Source: Sutcliffiella rhizosphaerae
GTDB taxonomy: Bacteria; Bacillota; Bacilli; Bacillales; Bacillaceae_I
Reading direction: 5' to 3'
Assembly (NCBI RefSeq): GCF_917563925.1
Contig: NZ_CAKJTJ010000014.1
Span: forward strand, 1-64,000
DNA: 64,000 bases
The translations under genes and the position numbers were made by a program. A model generated the notes under the pieces. The model ran no database searches, was not told the origin of the DNA, and was given only the letters and a program-made list of their open reading frames with translations. This document shows, piece by piece, positions 9,403-17,888 of the stretch; the first letter of the stretch is position 1; the number at the start of each line of letters is the position of its first letter.

Positions 9403-10671
9403 TTGAAAGATACACAGCATAAAGAAAAAGAGCGAGTAATATTAGTTGGCTGCCAATTAGCCAATAATGAAGAGGAAGCATTCCAGTATTCAATGGAAGA
9501 ACTAGCATCACTCACCAAAACTGCTAATGGAGAAGTACTTGTTACACTTAGTCAAAAAAGAGATAGAATTCATCCTTCCACATATATTGGAAAAGGGAAA
9601 ATAGAAGAGCTCACTTCTTTAGAGGAGGAATTAGAACCAGATTTAATCATCTTTAATGGTGAACTCTCCCCTAGTCAAAACAGAAACCTCGGGAAGGTAC
9701 TATCTGCCAGAATTATTGATCGTACTCAGTTGATTCTTGATATCTTTGCTCAACGTGCAAAATCAAAGGAAGGAAAGCTTCAAGTGGAGCTAGCACAGTT
9801 GCAGTATCTGTTACCAAGACTGGGAGGAAAAGGGATAGAACTCTCGCGTTTAGGTGGGGGTATTGGGACAAGGGGTCCAGGTGAAACAAAGCTCGAGTCA
9901 GACCGCCGTCACATTAATAGAAGAATTGTAGATATTAAAACACAACTAAATATAGTAGTAAGTCATAGAGAAAGGTACCGGGAAAGAAGGAAAAGAAACC
10001 AGGCTTTTCAAGTGTCATTGGTCGGTTATACAAACGCAGGTAAATCAACTATATTTAATCGTTTGACAGAAGCAGATACTTTTGAAGAAGACTTATTGTT
10101 TGCTACCCTTGATCCGAATACACGAAAAATAATCCTTCCTTCTGGATACCATGCACTGTTGACAGATACGGTAGGATTTATACAAGAACTTCCGACCTCT
10201 CTCATTGCAGCATTTCGTTCTACATTAGAAGAAGTAACGGAAGCAGACTTAATTTTGCATGTGGTGGATAGTTCAAGTCCAGACTATGTGAATCATGAAA
10301 AAACAGTCAACAATTTGCTGAGAGAACTTGGTGTTGAAGGAGTGCCAATACTAACTGTTTACAACAAAACTGATAAAGTTACAAAAGAATTTACACCATC
10401 CTATTATCAAGAAATGATTTCTATTAGTGCATTACAAAAGAATGATCTTCAACGGTTGACCGAGAAAATACAGGAAACAGTCACAAGAGAAATGATTCCT
10501 TATACCATTCACGTTCCATCTGCTGAAGGGAAAATAATGTCACAATTAAAACAAGAAACTATTATCAAAGAATTATCCTTTGATGAGGAGCAGGAGTTTT
10601 ATAGAGCCCAAGGCTATTACTTTAATAACTCAAAATTAGCTTCAGATATACAGCGAAGAATGCAGAAGTAG
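9403..10671 (+). CDS. hflX: Ribosome-associated GTPase HflX
   Basis: HflX is a translation-factor-class GTPase that splits or rescues stalled ribosomes. The 422-residue product has the N-terminal HflX domain (HPSTYIGKGKIEEL; LGGKGIELSRLGGG; GTRGPGETKLE) and then the G domain with G1 GYTNAGKST, G3 DTVGF and G4 NKTD. The start is TTG 9403 after AAAAAAGGAG. In B. subtilis the orthologue is ynbA, also directly before ynbB and glnR. Confidence 0.96.
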   Translation: MKDTQHKEKERVILVGCQLANNEEEAFQYSMEELASLTKTANGEVLVTLSQKRDRIHPSTYIGKGKIEELTSLEEELEPDLIIFNGELSPSQNRNLGKVLSARIIDRTQLILDIFAQRAKSKEGKLQVELAQLQYLLPRLGGKGIELSRLGGGIGTRGPGETKLESDRRHINRRIVDIKTQLNIVVSHRERYRERRKRNQAFQVSLVGYTNAGKSTIFNRLTEADTFEEDLLFATLDPNTRKIILPSGYHALLTDTVGFIQELPTSLIAAFRSTLEEVTEADLILHVVDSSSPDYVNHEKTVNNLLRELGVEGVPILTVYNKTDKVTKEFTPSYYQEMISISALQKNDLQRLTEKIQETVTREMIPYTIHVPSAEGKIMSQLKQETIIKELSFDEEQEFYRAQGYYFNNSKLASDIQRRMQK

Positions 10672-10683
10672 AGGAGAATGTAA

Positions 10684-11952
10684 ATGTTTGATTTTTTGCA
10701 ACATGGGGATAAGATACAGCCAATCGTAAAGAAAATGGAAGAAAAACTGCAGGATCATTTTCTTTCAGTAGATACGATTGTGGAAACCAATCAATTCCGA
10801 GTGCTGAAAAGTTTCCAAGAAAATAGAGTAAGTGACGCTCATTTTATTCCGTCCACTGGATATGGATATGACGATATCGGAAGAGATACGTTAGAGAAAA
10901 TATATGCAGAAGTATTTGGTGGTGAAGCAGGGTTAGTACGTCCCCAAATAATTTCTGGTACTCATGCTATTTCTATAGCCCTGTTTGGAATCCTTAGACC
11001 TGGAGACGAATTGATCTACATAACTGGAAAGCCATATGACACATTAGAAGAAATTGTGGGTATCCGGGGATCAGGAGTCGGTTCCTTAAAAGAATATAAT
11101 ATTGACTATCGAACGATTGAATTAAAGAATAACAGGAACATTGACTGGGAGGGTGTTAGCAATGCCATTACACCTTCCACAAAGATGATTGGAATCCAAC
11201 GTTCCAAAGGCTATGCTACTCGTCCATCTTTTACAATAGAAGAAATTAAGGAAATGATTCGTTTTGTGAAGGAAATTAATCCTGAAATCGTTGTATTTGT
11301 GGACAATTGCTACGGCGAGTTCGTGGAGTTAGCAGAACCTTGTCATATTGGCGCAGATTTGATTGCAGGCTCACTCATAAAAAATCCTGGTGGAGGTTTA
11401 GCTAAAACAGGTGGGTATATTGTTGGAAAAAAAGAACTGGTAGAAGCTTGCTCGTACCGAATGACATCTCCAGGTATTGGCGCAGAGGCAGGAGCATCTC
11501 TTTATAGCTTACAAGAAATGTATCAAGGGTTTTTCCTTGCACCTCACGTCGTAGGACAAGCTCTAAAAGGTGCCATGTTTACTGCCGCTCTTTTGGAAGA
11601 ACTGGGAATGAACACTACTCCAAGTTGGGATTCCTCAAGAACGGATCTGATTCAGTCTGTTCAATTTGATGAGAAAGAGAAAATGATCGCCTTCTGTCAA
11701 GCAATCCAATATGCTTCACCTGTTAACTCTCATGTTACGCCATATGCAAACTATATGCCTGGCTATGAAGATGATGTCATTATGGCTGCAGGTACTTTTA
11801 TCCAAGGAGCCAGTATCGAACTAACGGCTGATGGACCAATAAGACCACCTTATGTTGCATATGTGCAAGGAGGCTTAACCTATTCACATGTGAAAATTGC
11901 AGTTTGTTCAGCAATTGACCACCTCATTACGAAAAATTTGCTGAAATTATAG
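10684..11952 (+). CDS. ynbB: PLP-dependent enzyme YnbB (aluminium resistance protein / methionine gamma-lyase family)
   Basis: This 422-residue protein belongs to the cystathionine beta-lyase-like, PLP-dependent YnbB family, sometimes annotated as aluminium resistance protein. The blocks RPQIISGTHAIS, FVDNCYGEFVE and the putative PLP-lysine region SLIKNPGGGLAKTGGY are visible. Its substrate is not established. It starts 12 bases after hflX, so the two are cotranscribed, and a terminator follows. Confidence 0.9.
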   Translation: MFDFLQHGDKIQPIVKKMEEKLQDHFLSVDTIVETNQFRVLKSFQENRVSDAHFIPSTGYGYDDIGRDTLEKIYAEVFGGEAGLVRPQIISGTHAISIALFGILRPGDELIYITGKPYDTLEEIVGIRGSGVGSLKEYNIDYRTIELKNNRNIDWEGVSNAITPSTKMIGIQRSKGYATRPSFTIEEIKEMIRFVKEINPEIVVFVDNCYGEFVELAEPCHIGADLIAGSLIKNPGGGLAKTGGYIVGKKELVEACSYRMTSPGIGAEAGASLYSLQEMYQGFFLAPHVVGQALKGAMFTAALLEELGMNTTPSWDSSRTDLIQSVQFDEKEKMIAFCQAIQYASPVNSHVTPYANYMPGYEDDVIMAAGTFIQGASIELTADGPIRPPYVAYVQGGLTYSHVKIAVCSAIDHLITKNLLKL

Positions 11953-11957
11953 TAATA

Positions 11958-11994
11958 GTAAAGAGTCTTGAAGTTTCAAGGCTCTTTTACTTTT
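11958..11994 (+). terminator. Intrinsic terminator after ynbB
   Basis: AAAGAGTCTTGAA pairs imperfectly with TTTCAAGGCTCTTT and is followed by a T-rich stretch. Confidence 0.8.
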
Positions 11995-12073
11995 CATGTT
12001 TCCAACTAATTTAGAAAGGATATAGATAAAAAGATACATAATTTATCCTTCTAAATAGTGAATAAAGAAATGA

Positions 12074-12090
12074 TGTTAGAAAACCTCACA
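12074..12090 (+). promoter_or_regulatory. GlnR/TnrA operator upstream of glnR
   Basis: TGTTAGAAAACCTCACA is an exact match to the GlnR/TnrA consensus TGTNA-N7-TNACA. It lies directly upstream of the -35 box, the position of an operator in the autoregulated glnRA operon of B. subtilis. Confidence 0.85.
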
Positions 12091-12095
12091 TATTC

Positions 12096-12124
12096 TTGAC
12101 AGATTATCTAACATTAGATAAAAT
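12096..12124 (+). promoter_or_regulatory. SigA promoter of glnRA
   Basis: TTGACA (12096-12101) and TAAAAT (12119-12124) are separated by 17 bases, a near-consensus SigA promoter. Confidence 0.85.
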
Positions 12125-12139
12125 GTAATTAACTTCACA
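12124..12139 (+). promoter_or_regulatory. Possible second GlnR operator overlapping the -10 and start site
   Basis: TGTAA and TCACA half-sites are separated by six rather than seven bases. The position (overlapping the -10 edge and start point) fits the second glnRA operator of B. subtilis, but the spacing is one base short. Confidence 0.5.
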
Positions 12140-12165
12140 AGTTATATCAGGAAGGAGGATTTGTA

Positions 12166-12567
12166 ATGAGTGACAAAATAAGACGTTCGATGCCGCTCTT
12201 TCCAATTGGAATTGTTATGCAATTAACAGAACTGTCTGCTCGACAAATCCGCTACTATGAAGAGAATGGTTTAATATTCCCTGCACGTTCTGAAGGAAAT
12301 CGCAGACTTTTCTCGTTCAATGATGTGGATACTTTATTGGAAATAAAACACCTTATTGAACAGAAAGTTAACATAGCTGGAATCAAACAATTAATGGCTG
12401 TAAGAGATCAGCAAGTTGCTCCTCAAGCAGAAGCCAATGAAAAAGTTGTGAAACCAGAGCTTTCTGATGAAGAACTCCGTAAGCTCTTAAGGGCTGAAAT
12501 GATGCAAGCGGGAAGATATAACAGAACAAGTCTTCGCCAAGGAGACATGTCTCGATTTTTCCATTAA
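12166..12567 (+). CDS. glnR: Nitrogen regulator GlnR
   Basis: GlnR is a MerR-family repressor of glnRA and other nitrogen genes, activated as a repressor by feedback-inhibited glutamine synthetase. The 133-residue product has the MerR helix-turn-helix ([28 protein letters not shown]) and the short C-terminal tail [11 protein letters not shown] that senses glutamine synthetase. ATG 12166 follows GGAAGGAGG. It precedes glnA, and its promoter carries a consensus GlnR operator, consistent with autorepression. Confidence 0.97.
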   Translation: MSDKIRRSMPLFPIGIVMQLTELSARQIRYYEENGLIFPARSEGNRRLFSFNDVDTLLEIKHLIEQKVNIAGIKQLMAVRDQQVAPQAEANEKVVKPELSDEELRKLLRAEMMQAGRYNRTSLRQGDMSRFFH

Positions 12568-12627
12568 TTCTTCAATATTTTAGTACAAAGAAAAAAGATA
12601 ATAGCAAAATTAGAGGAGGAACTTTGA

Positions 12628-13962
12628 ATGGCAAAGTATACGCAAGAGGACATTAAACGTATCGTTCAAGAGGAAAATGTAAAGTACATCCGTCTTCAAT
12701 TCACTGATATTTTGGGGACAATTAAAAATGTAGAAATCCCAGTAAGTCAGTTGGAGAAAGCACTTGATAATAAGATGATGTTTGATGGTTCTTCCATTGA
12801 AGGGTTCGTTCGAATCGAAGAATCTGATATGTACCTATATCCAGACCTTGATACTTTTGTAGTTTTCCCATGGACTTCAGAAAAAGGAAAAGTTGCTCGT
12901 TTCATCTGTGATATTTACAATCCAGACGGAACTCCATTTGATGGTGACCCACGTGCAAACTTAAAGCGTATCTTAAAAGAAATGGAAGATTTAGGATTCT
13001 CCGATTTCAACCTAGGACCTGAGCCAGAGTTCTTCCTTTTTAAATTAGATGAAAAAGGCGAACCAACATTAGAATTGAACGATAAAGGTGGCTATTTCGA
13101 CTTGGCTCCAACAGACCTGGGTGAAAACTGCCGTCGTGATATCGTATTAGAACTGGAAGAAATGGGCTTTGAAATTGAAGCATCTCACCATGAAGTAGCT
13201 CCAGGACAACATGAAATTGATTTCAAATATGCAAGTGCACTAACTGCATGTGATGATATCCAAACATTTAAGCTTGTTGTAAAAACAATCGCTCGTAAGC
13301 ACGGTCTACATGCTACCTTTATGCCAAAACCATTATTCGGTGTTAACGGATCTGGTATGCACTGTAACCTATCCTTATTCAAAGATGGAGAAAATGCATT
13401 CTACGATAAAACTGGCGAATTAGAGTTAAGTACTACAGCTCGTCAATTTATCGCTGGGATCATCAAGCATGCACCAAACTTTACGGCCGTAACTAACCCA
13501 ACAGTTAACTCATACAAACGTTTAGTACCTGGATATGAAGCACCTTGTTATGTGGCTTGGTCTGCGCGTAACCGTAGTCCGCTAATCCGTATACCTGCTT
13601 CCCGTGGTATTTCAACACGTGTAGAGGTACGCAGTGTCGATCCATCTGCCAACCCATACTTGGCAATGGCCGTACTACTAAAAGCTGGACTCGATGGAAT
13701 CAAGAACAACCTTGAAGCGCCTAAACCTATCGACAGAAACATCTATGTGATGAATAAAGAAGAGCGTTTAGCTGAAGGAATTGTAGATCTACCTGCAACG
13801 CTTGCTTCTGCACTAGACAATCTAAAATCAGACGAAGTAATCCAATCTGCTCTTGGAGAGCACTTACTTGAACATTTCCTTGAAGCAAAAGAAATTGAAT
13901 GGGATATGTTTAGAACGCAAGTTCACCCTTGGGAACGTGACCAATATATGTCTCAATATTAA
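12628..13962 (+). CDS. glnA: Glutamine synthetase, type I
   Basis: GlnA makes glutamine from glutamate, ammonia and ATP. The 444-residue length and the lack of an adenylylation-site region fit the Gram-positive GSI-alpha type. Visible motifs are [18 protein letters not shown] (metal site), [25 protein letters not shown], and [17 protein letters not shown] with the Glu flap and [11 protein letters not shown]. Feedback-inhibited GlnA also activates GlnR and sequesters TnrA in Bacillus. The gene follows glnR by 60 bases with GAGGAGG before ATG 12628. Confidence 0.98.
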   Translation: MAKYTQEDIKRIVQEENVKYIRLQFTDILGTIKNVEIPVSQLEKALDNKMMFDGSSIEGFVRIEESDMYLYPDLDTFVVFPWTSEKGKVARFICDIYNPDGTPFDGDPRANLKRILKEMEDLGFSDFNLGPEPEFFLFKLDEKGEPTLELNDKGGYFDLAPTDLGENCRRDIVLELEEMGFEIEASHHEVAPGQHEIDFKYASALTACDDIQTFKLVVKTIARKHGLHATFMPKPLFGVNGSGMHCNLSLFKDGENAFYDKTGELELSTTARQFIAGIIKHAPNFTAVTNPTVNSYKRLVPGYEAPCYVAWSARNRSPLIRIPASRGISTRVEVRSVDPSANPYLAMAVLLKAGLDGIKNNLEAPKPIDRNIYVMNKEERLAEGIVDLPATLASALDNLKSDEVIQSALGEHLLEHFLEAKEIEWDMFRTQVHPWERDQYMSQY

Positions 13963-13968
13963 TAAGAG

Positions 13969-14009
13969 AAACCCTTTGATACCATTGGTATTGAGGGGTT
14001 TTGTTTTTA
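13969..14009 (+). terminator. Intrinsic terminator after glnA
   Basis: AAACCCTTTGATACC pairs with GGTATTGAGGGGTTT and is followed by TTGTTTTT. Confidence 0.9.
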
Positions 14010-14030
14010 TGCTAAGAGTTAATGGAATTA

Positions 14031-14063
14031 ATAAAAATATGGGTGCACCCATGAAGCACCCAT
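14031..14063 (-). terminator. Minus-strand terminator after the integrase remnant
   Basis: ATGGGTGC (14039-14046) and GCACCCAT (14056-14063) form an eight-pair stem; on the minus strand it is followed by ATTTTTATT. Confidence 0.65.
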
Positions 14064-14074
14064 AAAAAATAGAA

Positions 14075-14388
14075 CTACCGAAGAATAACACCCATGTGAT
14101 GTTCATATCGTCCCATTGTGTCCATTCAATTTTCTTAGATATGTGAGAGTATTTATCAACAGTAATTTGGTAGTTTTTATGACCTAATCTTTTTTGAACG
14201 TACTCTAAGCTTGCCCATGATCCTATCAATAGCACAGCATGGCTATCTCTTAATGCATGAATTGGAATCTGAGGGAGATAATCTCGTTTTAAAATTCGTT
14301 CCATTGCATTGAAAAGTGAGCTCTTAGGAATAAAGTTTCCATCATTTCTGCAAAGAACCAAATTTAGATCGTGTTGATAAGATTCTTA
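14075..14388 (-). pseudogene. C-terminal remnant of a phage-type tyrosine recombinase (integrase)
   Basis: The minus strand encodes the catalytic C-terminal end of a phage or ICE integrase: HALRDSHAVLL (the H-x-x-R box), then YVQKRLGHKNYQIT and YSHISKKIE with the catalytic Tyr context. Only about 100 residues of a normal 350-400 remain. Upstream, around 14388, the frame is closed by a stop. Near 14138 a frameshift is likely, because moving one frame gives a natural integrase end (DTMGRYEHHMGVILR then TAG at 14075-14077), whereas the open frame runs on into glnA. It marks one edge of a decayed prophage beside glnA. Confidence 0.8.
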
Positions 14389-14434
14389 AAGTGCAAGCTT
14401 ATTTTGATTTTGGTAATTCCGATGGAATGTCAAG

Positions 14435-14593
14435 TTATTTACCACACTTTTTCGAATGGTTATTGTTCTGTAGAAGAGAAAGTTTTAGGATCTCCCCAAA
14501 TAAATCTTCCCCAATTTTAGCATGGAAATCTAATGTTTTATTATTATGTTCGTTACATAAAGGGCTACATGAATCTTTATCATCCCCGTCTGC
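14435..14593 (-). pseudogene. Unidentified gene remnant with a C-x3-C-x2-H motif
   Basis: An open minus-strand stretch of about 52 codons ends at TAA 14435-14437. It contains CSPLCNEHNN, reminiscent of small zinc-finger or HNH-type phage proteins, followed by FHAKIGEDLFGEILK. There is no start codon with a ribosome site and a stop precedes it, so it would be only the tail of a gene. It may be chance, but its amino acid composition is more protein-like than that of the opposite strand. Confidence 0.25.
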
Positions 14594-14635
14594 TTAGTAT
14601 AGTCATAAGCAACAAGAAGTAAGGAAGTGTTGGGC

Positions 14636-15313
14636 TTGGCTAACGTTCACCCAGAGAAAGGATTTACTAGAATTGCTCATGAAATACTGGAACAAACCAT
14701 GAAGATAAAGTTAAGCCCAACCCAACATAAAATAATTCTTGCAGTTTGGAGATACACTTACGGTTTTAATAGAAAAGATCATGAAATGTCGTTGTCGTTT
14801 CTGTCTGAGGCAACTGATGTTCATAAACAACGAATTAAGCCTGACTTGGACAAAATAATTGATAGAAACATTCTAATTATTACCCAAGAGAATTCAGCAA
14901 GAAAATCCAGGAGAATCTCCTACAATAAGGAATATGACCAATGGGATAAATTAGAGTCAGCAAAAATACTTACAGTAAGCAAAACTGCTTACCAAGAAAG
15001 AAAGAACTTAAAAAAAAATATATAGAAAGATGCATATGATATGAACAAAAATCCTTTTAAAGAATATGAGAAAAATTTTGGTCAATTGTTATCAAGTTCA
15101 GTTATCAATTAATTTAACTACTGGTTAGATGATAGTCAGTTTGTAGATCCAGAAGAGATCATTTGTGAAGTGATTACTAGAGCTAAAGCGAATGAAGCAA
15201 AACATCAAATGCATTATATCGACAAGATTTTATTGGATCACTATAAAAACAATCGTTTTACTTTAGATGCTGTAAAAGCTGTTCCACCAAGCCTTGACAT
15301 TACTGAGTCTTAA
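14636..15313 (+). pseudogene. Phage replisome organiser (RepO-type wHTH plus DnaD C-terminal domain), nonsense-mutated
   Basis: The N-terminal part (to TAG 15023-15025) is a phage replication protein O winged-helix domain: ANVHPEKGFTRIAHEIL, SPTQHKIILAVWRYTYGFNRKDHEMSLSFLS. After that stop the same reading frame continues with NPFKEYEKNFGQLLSS, a second stop at 15110-15112, then YWLDDSQFVDPEEIICEVITRAKANEAKHQMHYIDKILLDHY, a DnaD/DnaB_2-type domain. All three pieces are in one frame, so two nonsense changes broke a single gene of about 225 codons that ends at TAA 15311. TTG 14636 follows AAGGA at a plausible distance. Confidence 0.75.
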
Positions 15314-15418
15314 ATGAGCATTGACGAGTTCAATGAAGCTCATGAAGGCATTGAATATAAGGTGGATAAAGACGGTTCAGTAAATGTTGAAGATGGTCAA
15401 CTTACACTTGATGAATAA
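15314..15418 (+). CDS. Small hypothetical phage-region ORF
   Basis: Thirty-four codons (MSIDEFNEAHEGIEYKVDK...) start at an ATG touching the stop of the replication pseudogene, in the same frame. It is acidic and without a recognisable domain. It could equally be a further separated tail of the replication gene. Confidence 0.3.
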   Translation: MSIDEFNEAHEGIEYKVDKDGSVNVEDGQLTLDE

Positions 15419-15442
15419 AACGGATCCAGAGGAAGAAGAGTG

Positions 15443-15583
15443 ATGGGATACAGTAAAAAACAGAAAAGACGGTTGGGCAAAGCACTTGCCCGCCGTCATA
15501 AGCAGAGTCTAGCCAGAGCACGGCGAAACATTTTTGTTAAAGCAGGCATACTTGAATTGAATAGAAAAGCAGCCAAGGAATGA
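15443..15583 (+). CDS. Small basic hypothetical protein in the prophage remnant
   Basis: ATG 15443 is preceded by GAGGAAGAAGAG and encodes 46 residues, strongly basic (MGYSKKQKRRLGKALARRHKQ...), with a hairpin directly over and after the stop. Small arginine/lysine-rich proteins like this are common in phage early regions; no function can be assigned. Confidence 0.5.
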   Translation: MGYSKKQKRRLGKALARRHKQSLARARRNIFVKAGILELNRKAAKE

Positions 15584-15598
15584 ATGGCTGCTTTGACC
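15567..15598 (+). terminator. Hairpin after the small basic gene
   Basis: AAAGCAGCCA and TGGCTGCTTT form a strong stem that includes the stop codon in its loop; the following T-run is weak. Confidence 0.55.
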
Positions 15599-16025
15599 CT
15601 GGAGGGTTCGTTGGGTAATTATGACACACTTCACTATATTCAATAATTTTGTCTTGGTGCTTGTATGTATTAGTAAGGATATAAAAAGGGCAACCGATGA
15701 AGGTTGCCTAAAAATCATAGGAAGTAGCTAACAGAGAGCTTATTGTACTAATATGCATTATTAATAGAAATTGTGATACAAAATGAGTTGTTATCTATAT
15801 AAATGGGGTGGAGCAATAGGCAGTCAACAGTGTAGACCTTCACCAAGAATTGATATATGAATTGGTACTTCAATCGTTCAGGGAAATTGATGTGGCTAAG
15901 GATGCGAATAGGTGGTTTTGATGTTCTTTTGACCAAAAGTGCGCAAAAAAAAGAGGCGGCTTACCTCTCATCAGTTTTTCATTTTTATCACTGGATAGCG
16001 ATAACGAAAATACTAAACAATGAAC
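15599..16025. other. Decayed prophage DNA without an intact gene
   Basis: No intact gene is visible. A GGCAACC/GGTTGCC hairpin (15688-15707) with T's on the minus strand is a possible minus-strand terminator. On the plus strand 15832-15921 is an open stretch reading VDLHQELIYELVLQSFREIDVAKDANRWF before TGA, without a start codon; it looks like the tail of a small phage protein. A GAGG/CCTC hairpin near 15950-15967 precedes the convergent gene at 16026. Confidence 0.4.
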
Positions 16026-16247
16026 TTATGATTTTCTTGCAAAAGATAGTCCTTTTTCTTCAAGAGCGTCTTTGATTATTCCCATTGCTTTCGGTCCCAT
16101 ACCATGCAATTTCAAAACATCCGATTCGGTAAGCTCTGTAAATTGTTCAAGTCTTAAATACCCAGCTCTTACTAGGGCGCGTGTAGCTGGCTTACCAATC
16201 TTGGAAGGGAGGTCGCTTTCTGGTGTTGGTTCAATTGAATTTCCCAT
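16026..16247 (-). CDS. Small helix-hairpin-helix protein resembling the RNA polymerase alpha C-terminal domain
   Basis: The 73-residue protein reads IGKPATRALVRAGYLRLEQFTELTESDVLKLHGMGPKAMGIIKDALEEKGLSF. The core LxxxGYxxLxxLxxLTExDLLKLxGxGPKAxxxIxxALxExGL is the helix-hairpin-helix fold shared with the RNA polymerase alpha C-terminal domain, so DNA binding is likely. Related free-standing proteins occur in many Bacillus genomes without a known role. The start ATG at 16247 is preceded on the minus strand by AAAAAAAGGAG. It appears intact although surrounded by broken phage genes. Confidence 0.75.
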   Translation of the reverse strand: MGNSIEPTPESDLPSKIGKPATRALVRAGYLRLEQFTELTESDVLKLHGMGPKAMGIIKDALEEKGLSFARKS

Positions 16248-16420
16248 TGATTATTCTCCTTTTTTTAGATAGTTGAATAAAAGTGGATACAAGCATAAGT
16301 TCATTTTTATTATAGCTGAGAGTAGGACGTTGATTCAATTAGAATCTCATTAGGAATACACTCAATTTCAAGGATTTTTGGACGCGCAGTTCGAGAAAAC
16401 ATTAAGAAAGGGGTTTTAAT

Positions 16421-16649
16421 ATGAGAAATACACTTGGAGATTTAAACAATCACCTATTTGCTCAACTAGAAAGGTTGAGTGACGAAGATCTTTCCGGAGA
16501 GAAGTTAATCGAAGAAATTAATAGGGTAAAATCCATAACGGACTTTGCGACTCAAATATTCTAACGGTGCCTTAGTGTTAAAAGCTAAAACTGCATACGA
16601 TGAAAATATATCTGCAAATGCATCTAAGCCTAAAATATCAGAGGGATAA
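16421..16649 (+). pseudogene. Frameshifted small phage protein gene
   Basis: ATG 16421 follows AAGAAAGGGG and encodes MRNTLGDLNNHLFAQLERLSDEDL... up to TAA 16562-16564. A shift of one base near 16558 reopens the frame as SNGALVLKAKTAYDEN...KPKISEG ending at TAA 16647-16649, a natural continuation (QI-ISNGALVLKAKTAYDE) of this small phage protein type. It lies immediately before the HNH endonuclease remnant, a pairing seen in Bacillus phages. Confidence 0.6.
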
Positions 16650-16652
16650 CAT

Positions 16653-16787
16653 TTGCCTCATAAATATACAGAGGAACAAAAAACATTCATTAAGGAACAT
16701 GTCAAAGGACGAACTAGTACGGAATTGACAAAGATGTTTAATAACCATTTTAACCTGGATTTATCGTGGTCTTTGGGGCAGATATAA
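16653..16787 (+). pseudogene. N-terminal remnant of a phage HNH endonuclease
   Basis: TTG 16653, with GAGGGA at 16641-16646, encodes MPHKYTEEQKTFIKEHVKG RTSTELTKMFNNHFNLDL, the typical N-terminal helix-turn-helix region of phage HNH homing-type endonucleases (x-x-EQKxFIxEHVKGRTxxELTxxFNxHF). At about 16765 the sequence runs into the truncated end of the IS1182-type element and stops at TAA 16785-16787. The HNH catalytic domain is gone. Confidence 0.65.
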
Positions 16788-17838
16788 CAATCATAATGCT
16801 CATCATAGGTATACTCATACTTTTTCATGTACCCATCATTGATTCTCGGGCGAGTGTAAGGCATCACAGGGCGAATATCTTCTTGAAGTAGATAATGGGC
16901 AATGGGCGCAGTTTTATATCCAGCAACCACCGCAACAGCAGTGGGTTTTCCTACTTTTTCTTGCACTTCATTCACGAGGGATTCCAACATGCGACTATCA
17001 TGCACATTGGCTCCTGTCACTTGAGTGGCAAGAATGAATCCTGTGGAATCACAGGCGGTATGAAACGAATAGGCAAACTGTTTCTCTCGTTCATCCTTCA
17101 CATAAATAACCACTTTCCGGATCTGTCGTGCTCACTTTTATTTCTTTTGATTCATCTTTGTTTGAGGGGGAAGAGCTTTTTTCCATGTGTTACTCTGTCT
17201 TCGTTTACTTCTTGGTCCAGTTGTTCTTGGTAGCACCTGGTTTCTACATTCACAATTTCCTTGGTAAACTTCTTTTTGTTGGCATTGGCTTTTACATGAG
17301 TAGAATCAATAAAGGCTACAGATGGGTCTACAAAGCCTTTCTTCATTGCTTCCTTTAAAATATGGTAGAAGATGCGTTCAAAGATTTCTGTATCTTTGAA
17401 TCTGCGGTTATAGTTCTTACCAAACGTAGAGAAATGAGGAATGGATTGATCGAAGTCAAAACCTAAAAACCAACGATACGCCACATTGGTTTCTATTTCC
17501 CGAATGGTTTGTCGCATCGATCGAATGCCAAATATATACTGAATAAATACCATTTTAATGAGTACAACTGGATCAATACTAGGACGTCCATTATCTGTGG
17601 AATATTTATCTTCCACTAATTCATAAATAAAGGTAAAGTCCATGGCTTTTTCAATCTTACGAACAAGATGATCTTTAGGAACCATTTGATCCAAAGCTAA
17701 CATAGAAACTTGATAGCGCCCTTCCATCGATTGTTTCGATAACATCTTCAAACACCCCTCAAACAGACTTACATCATTATATTCGACAAAAAAGTCTGTA
17801 GACCTGCCTAGTAACTAGACTTTGTCAACAGTCTGACC
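16762..17838 (-). mobile_element. Truncated IS1182-family insertion sequence
   Basis: The element contains a broken IS1182-type transposase on the minus strand. Its transposase-upstream end is intact on the right, finishing with GACTTTGTCAACAGTCTGA at 17818-17836. The other end has been deleted and is fused to the HNH endonuclease fragment near 16765. The intact end is identical over TTTGTCAACAGTCTG to the right ends of the small elements at 8250-8467 and 49548-49827, and like them it abuts a terminator hairpin. Confidence 0.8.
16770..17751 (-). pseudogene. IS1182-family transposase, frameshifted and C-terminally truncated
   Basis: From ATG 17751 the minus strand gives the family N-terminus (SKQSMEGRYQVSMLALDQMV, GRPSIDPVVLIKMVFIQYIFGIRSMRQT, and the first catalytic Asp in FIDSTHVKANANK). 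The frame closes near 17152 (KQR stop). It can be followed through STTDPESGY in a second frame into YVKDEREKQFAYSFHTACDSTGF and AVVAGYKTAPIAHYLLQ in a third. It ends at YICPKD, so about 120 C-terminal residues including the last catalytic Glu region are missing. The gene cannot make an active transposase. Confidence 0.85.
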
Positions 17839-17862
17839 CCTCCATACCAATGGAGGTTTTTT
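17839..17862 (+). terminator. Intrinsic terminator abutting the IS1182 end
   Basis: CCTCCAT (17839-17845) pairs with ATGGAGG (17850-17856), followed by TTTTTT. It starts two bases after the IS end CAGTCTGA. Confidence 0.85.
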
Positions 17863-17888
17863 ACTTTGGTTTATGATGTTTTCAAGAA

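Noticed and set aside
13864-14074. Extension of the integrase frame into the 3' end of glnA
   Set aside because: It runs through the glnA terminator and coding region on the wrong strand; a frameshift near 14138 gives a natural stop at 14075.
14391-14597. Plus-strand 68-codon open frame in the prophage remnant
   Set aside because: No ribosome site, unlikely composition, and it lies opposite more protein-like minus-strand remnants of an integrase and another phage gene.
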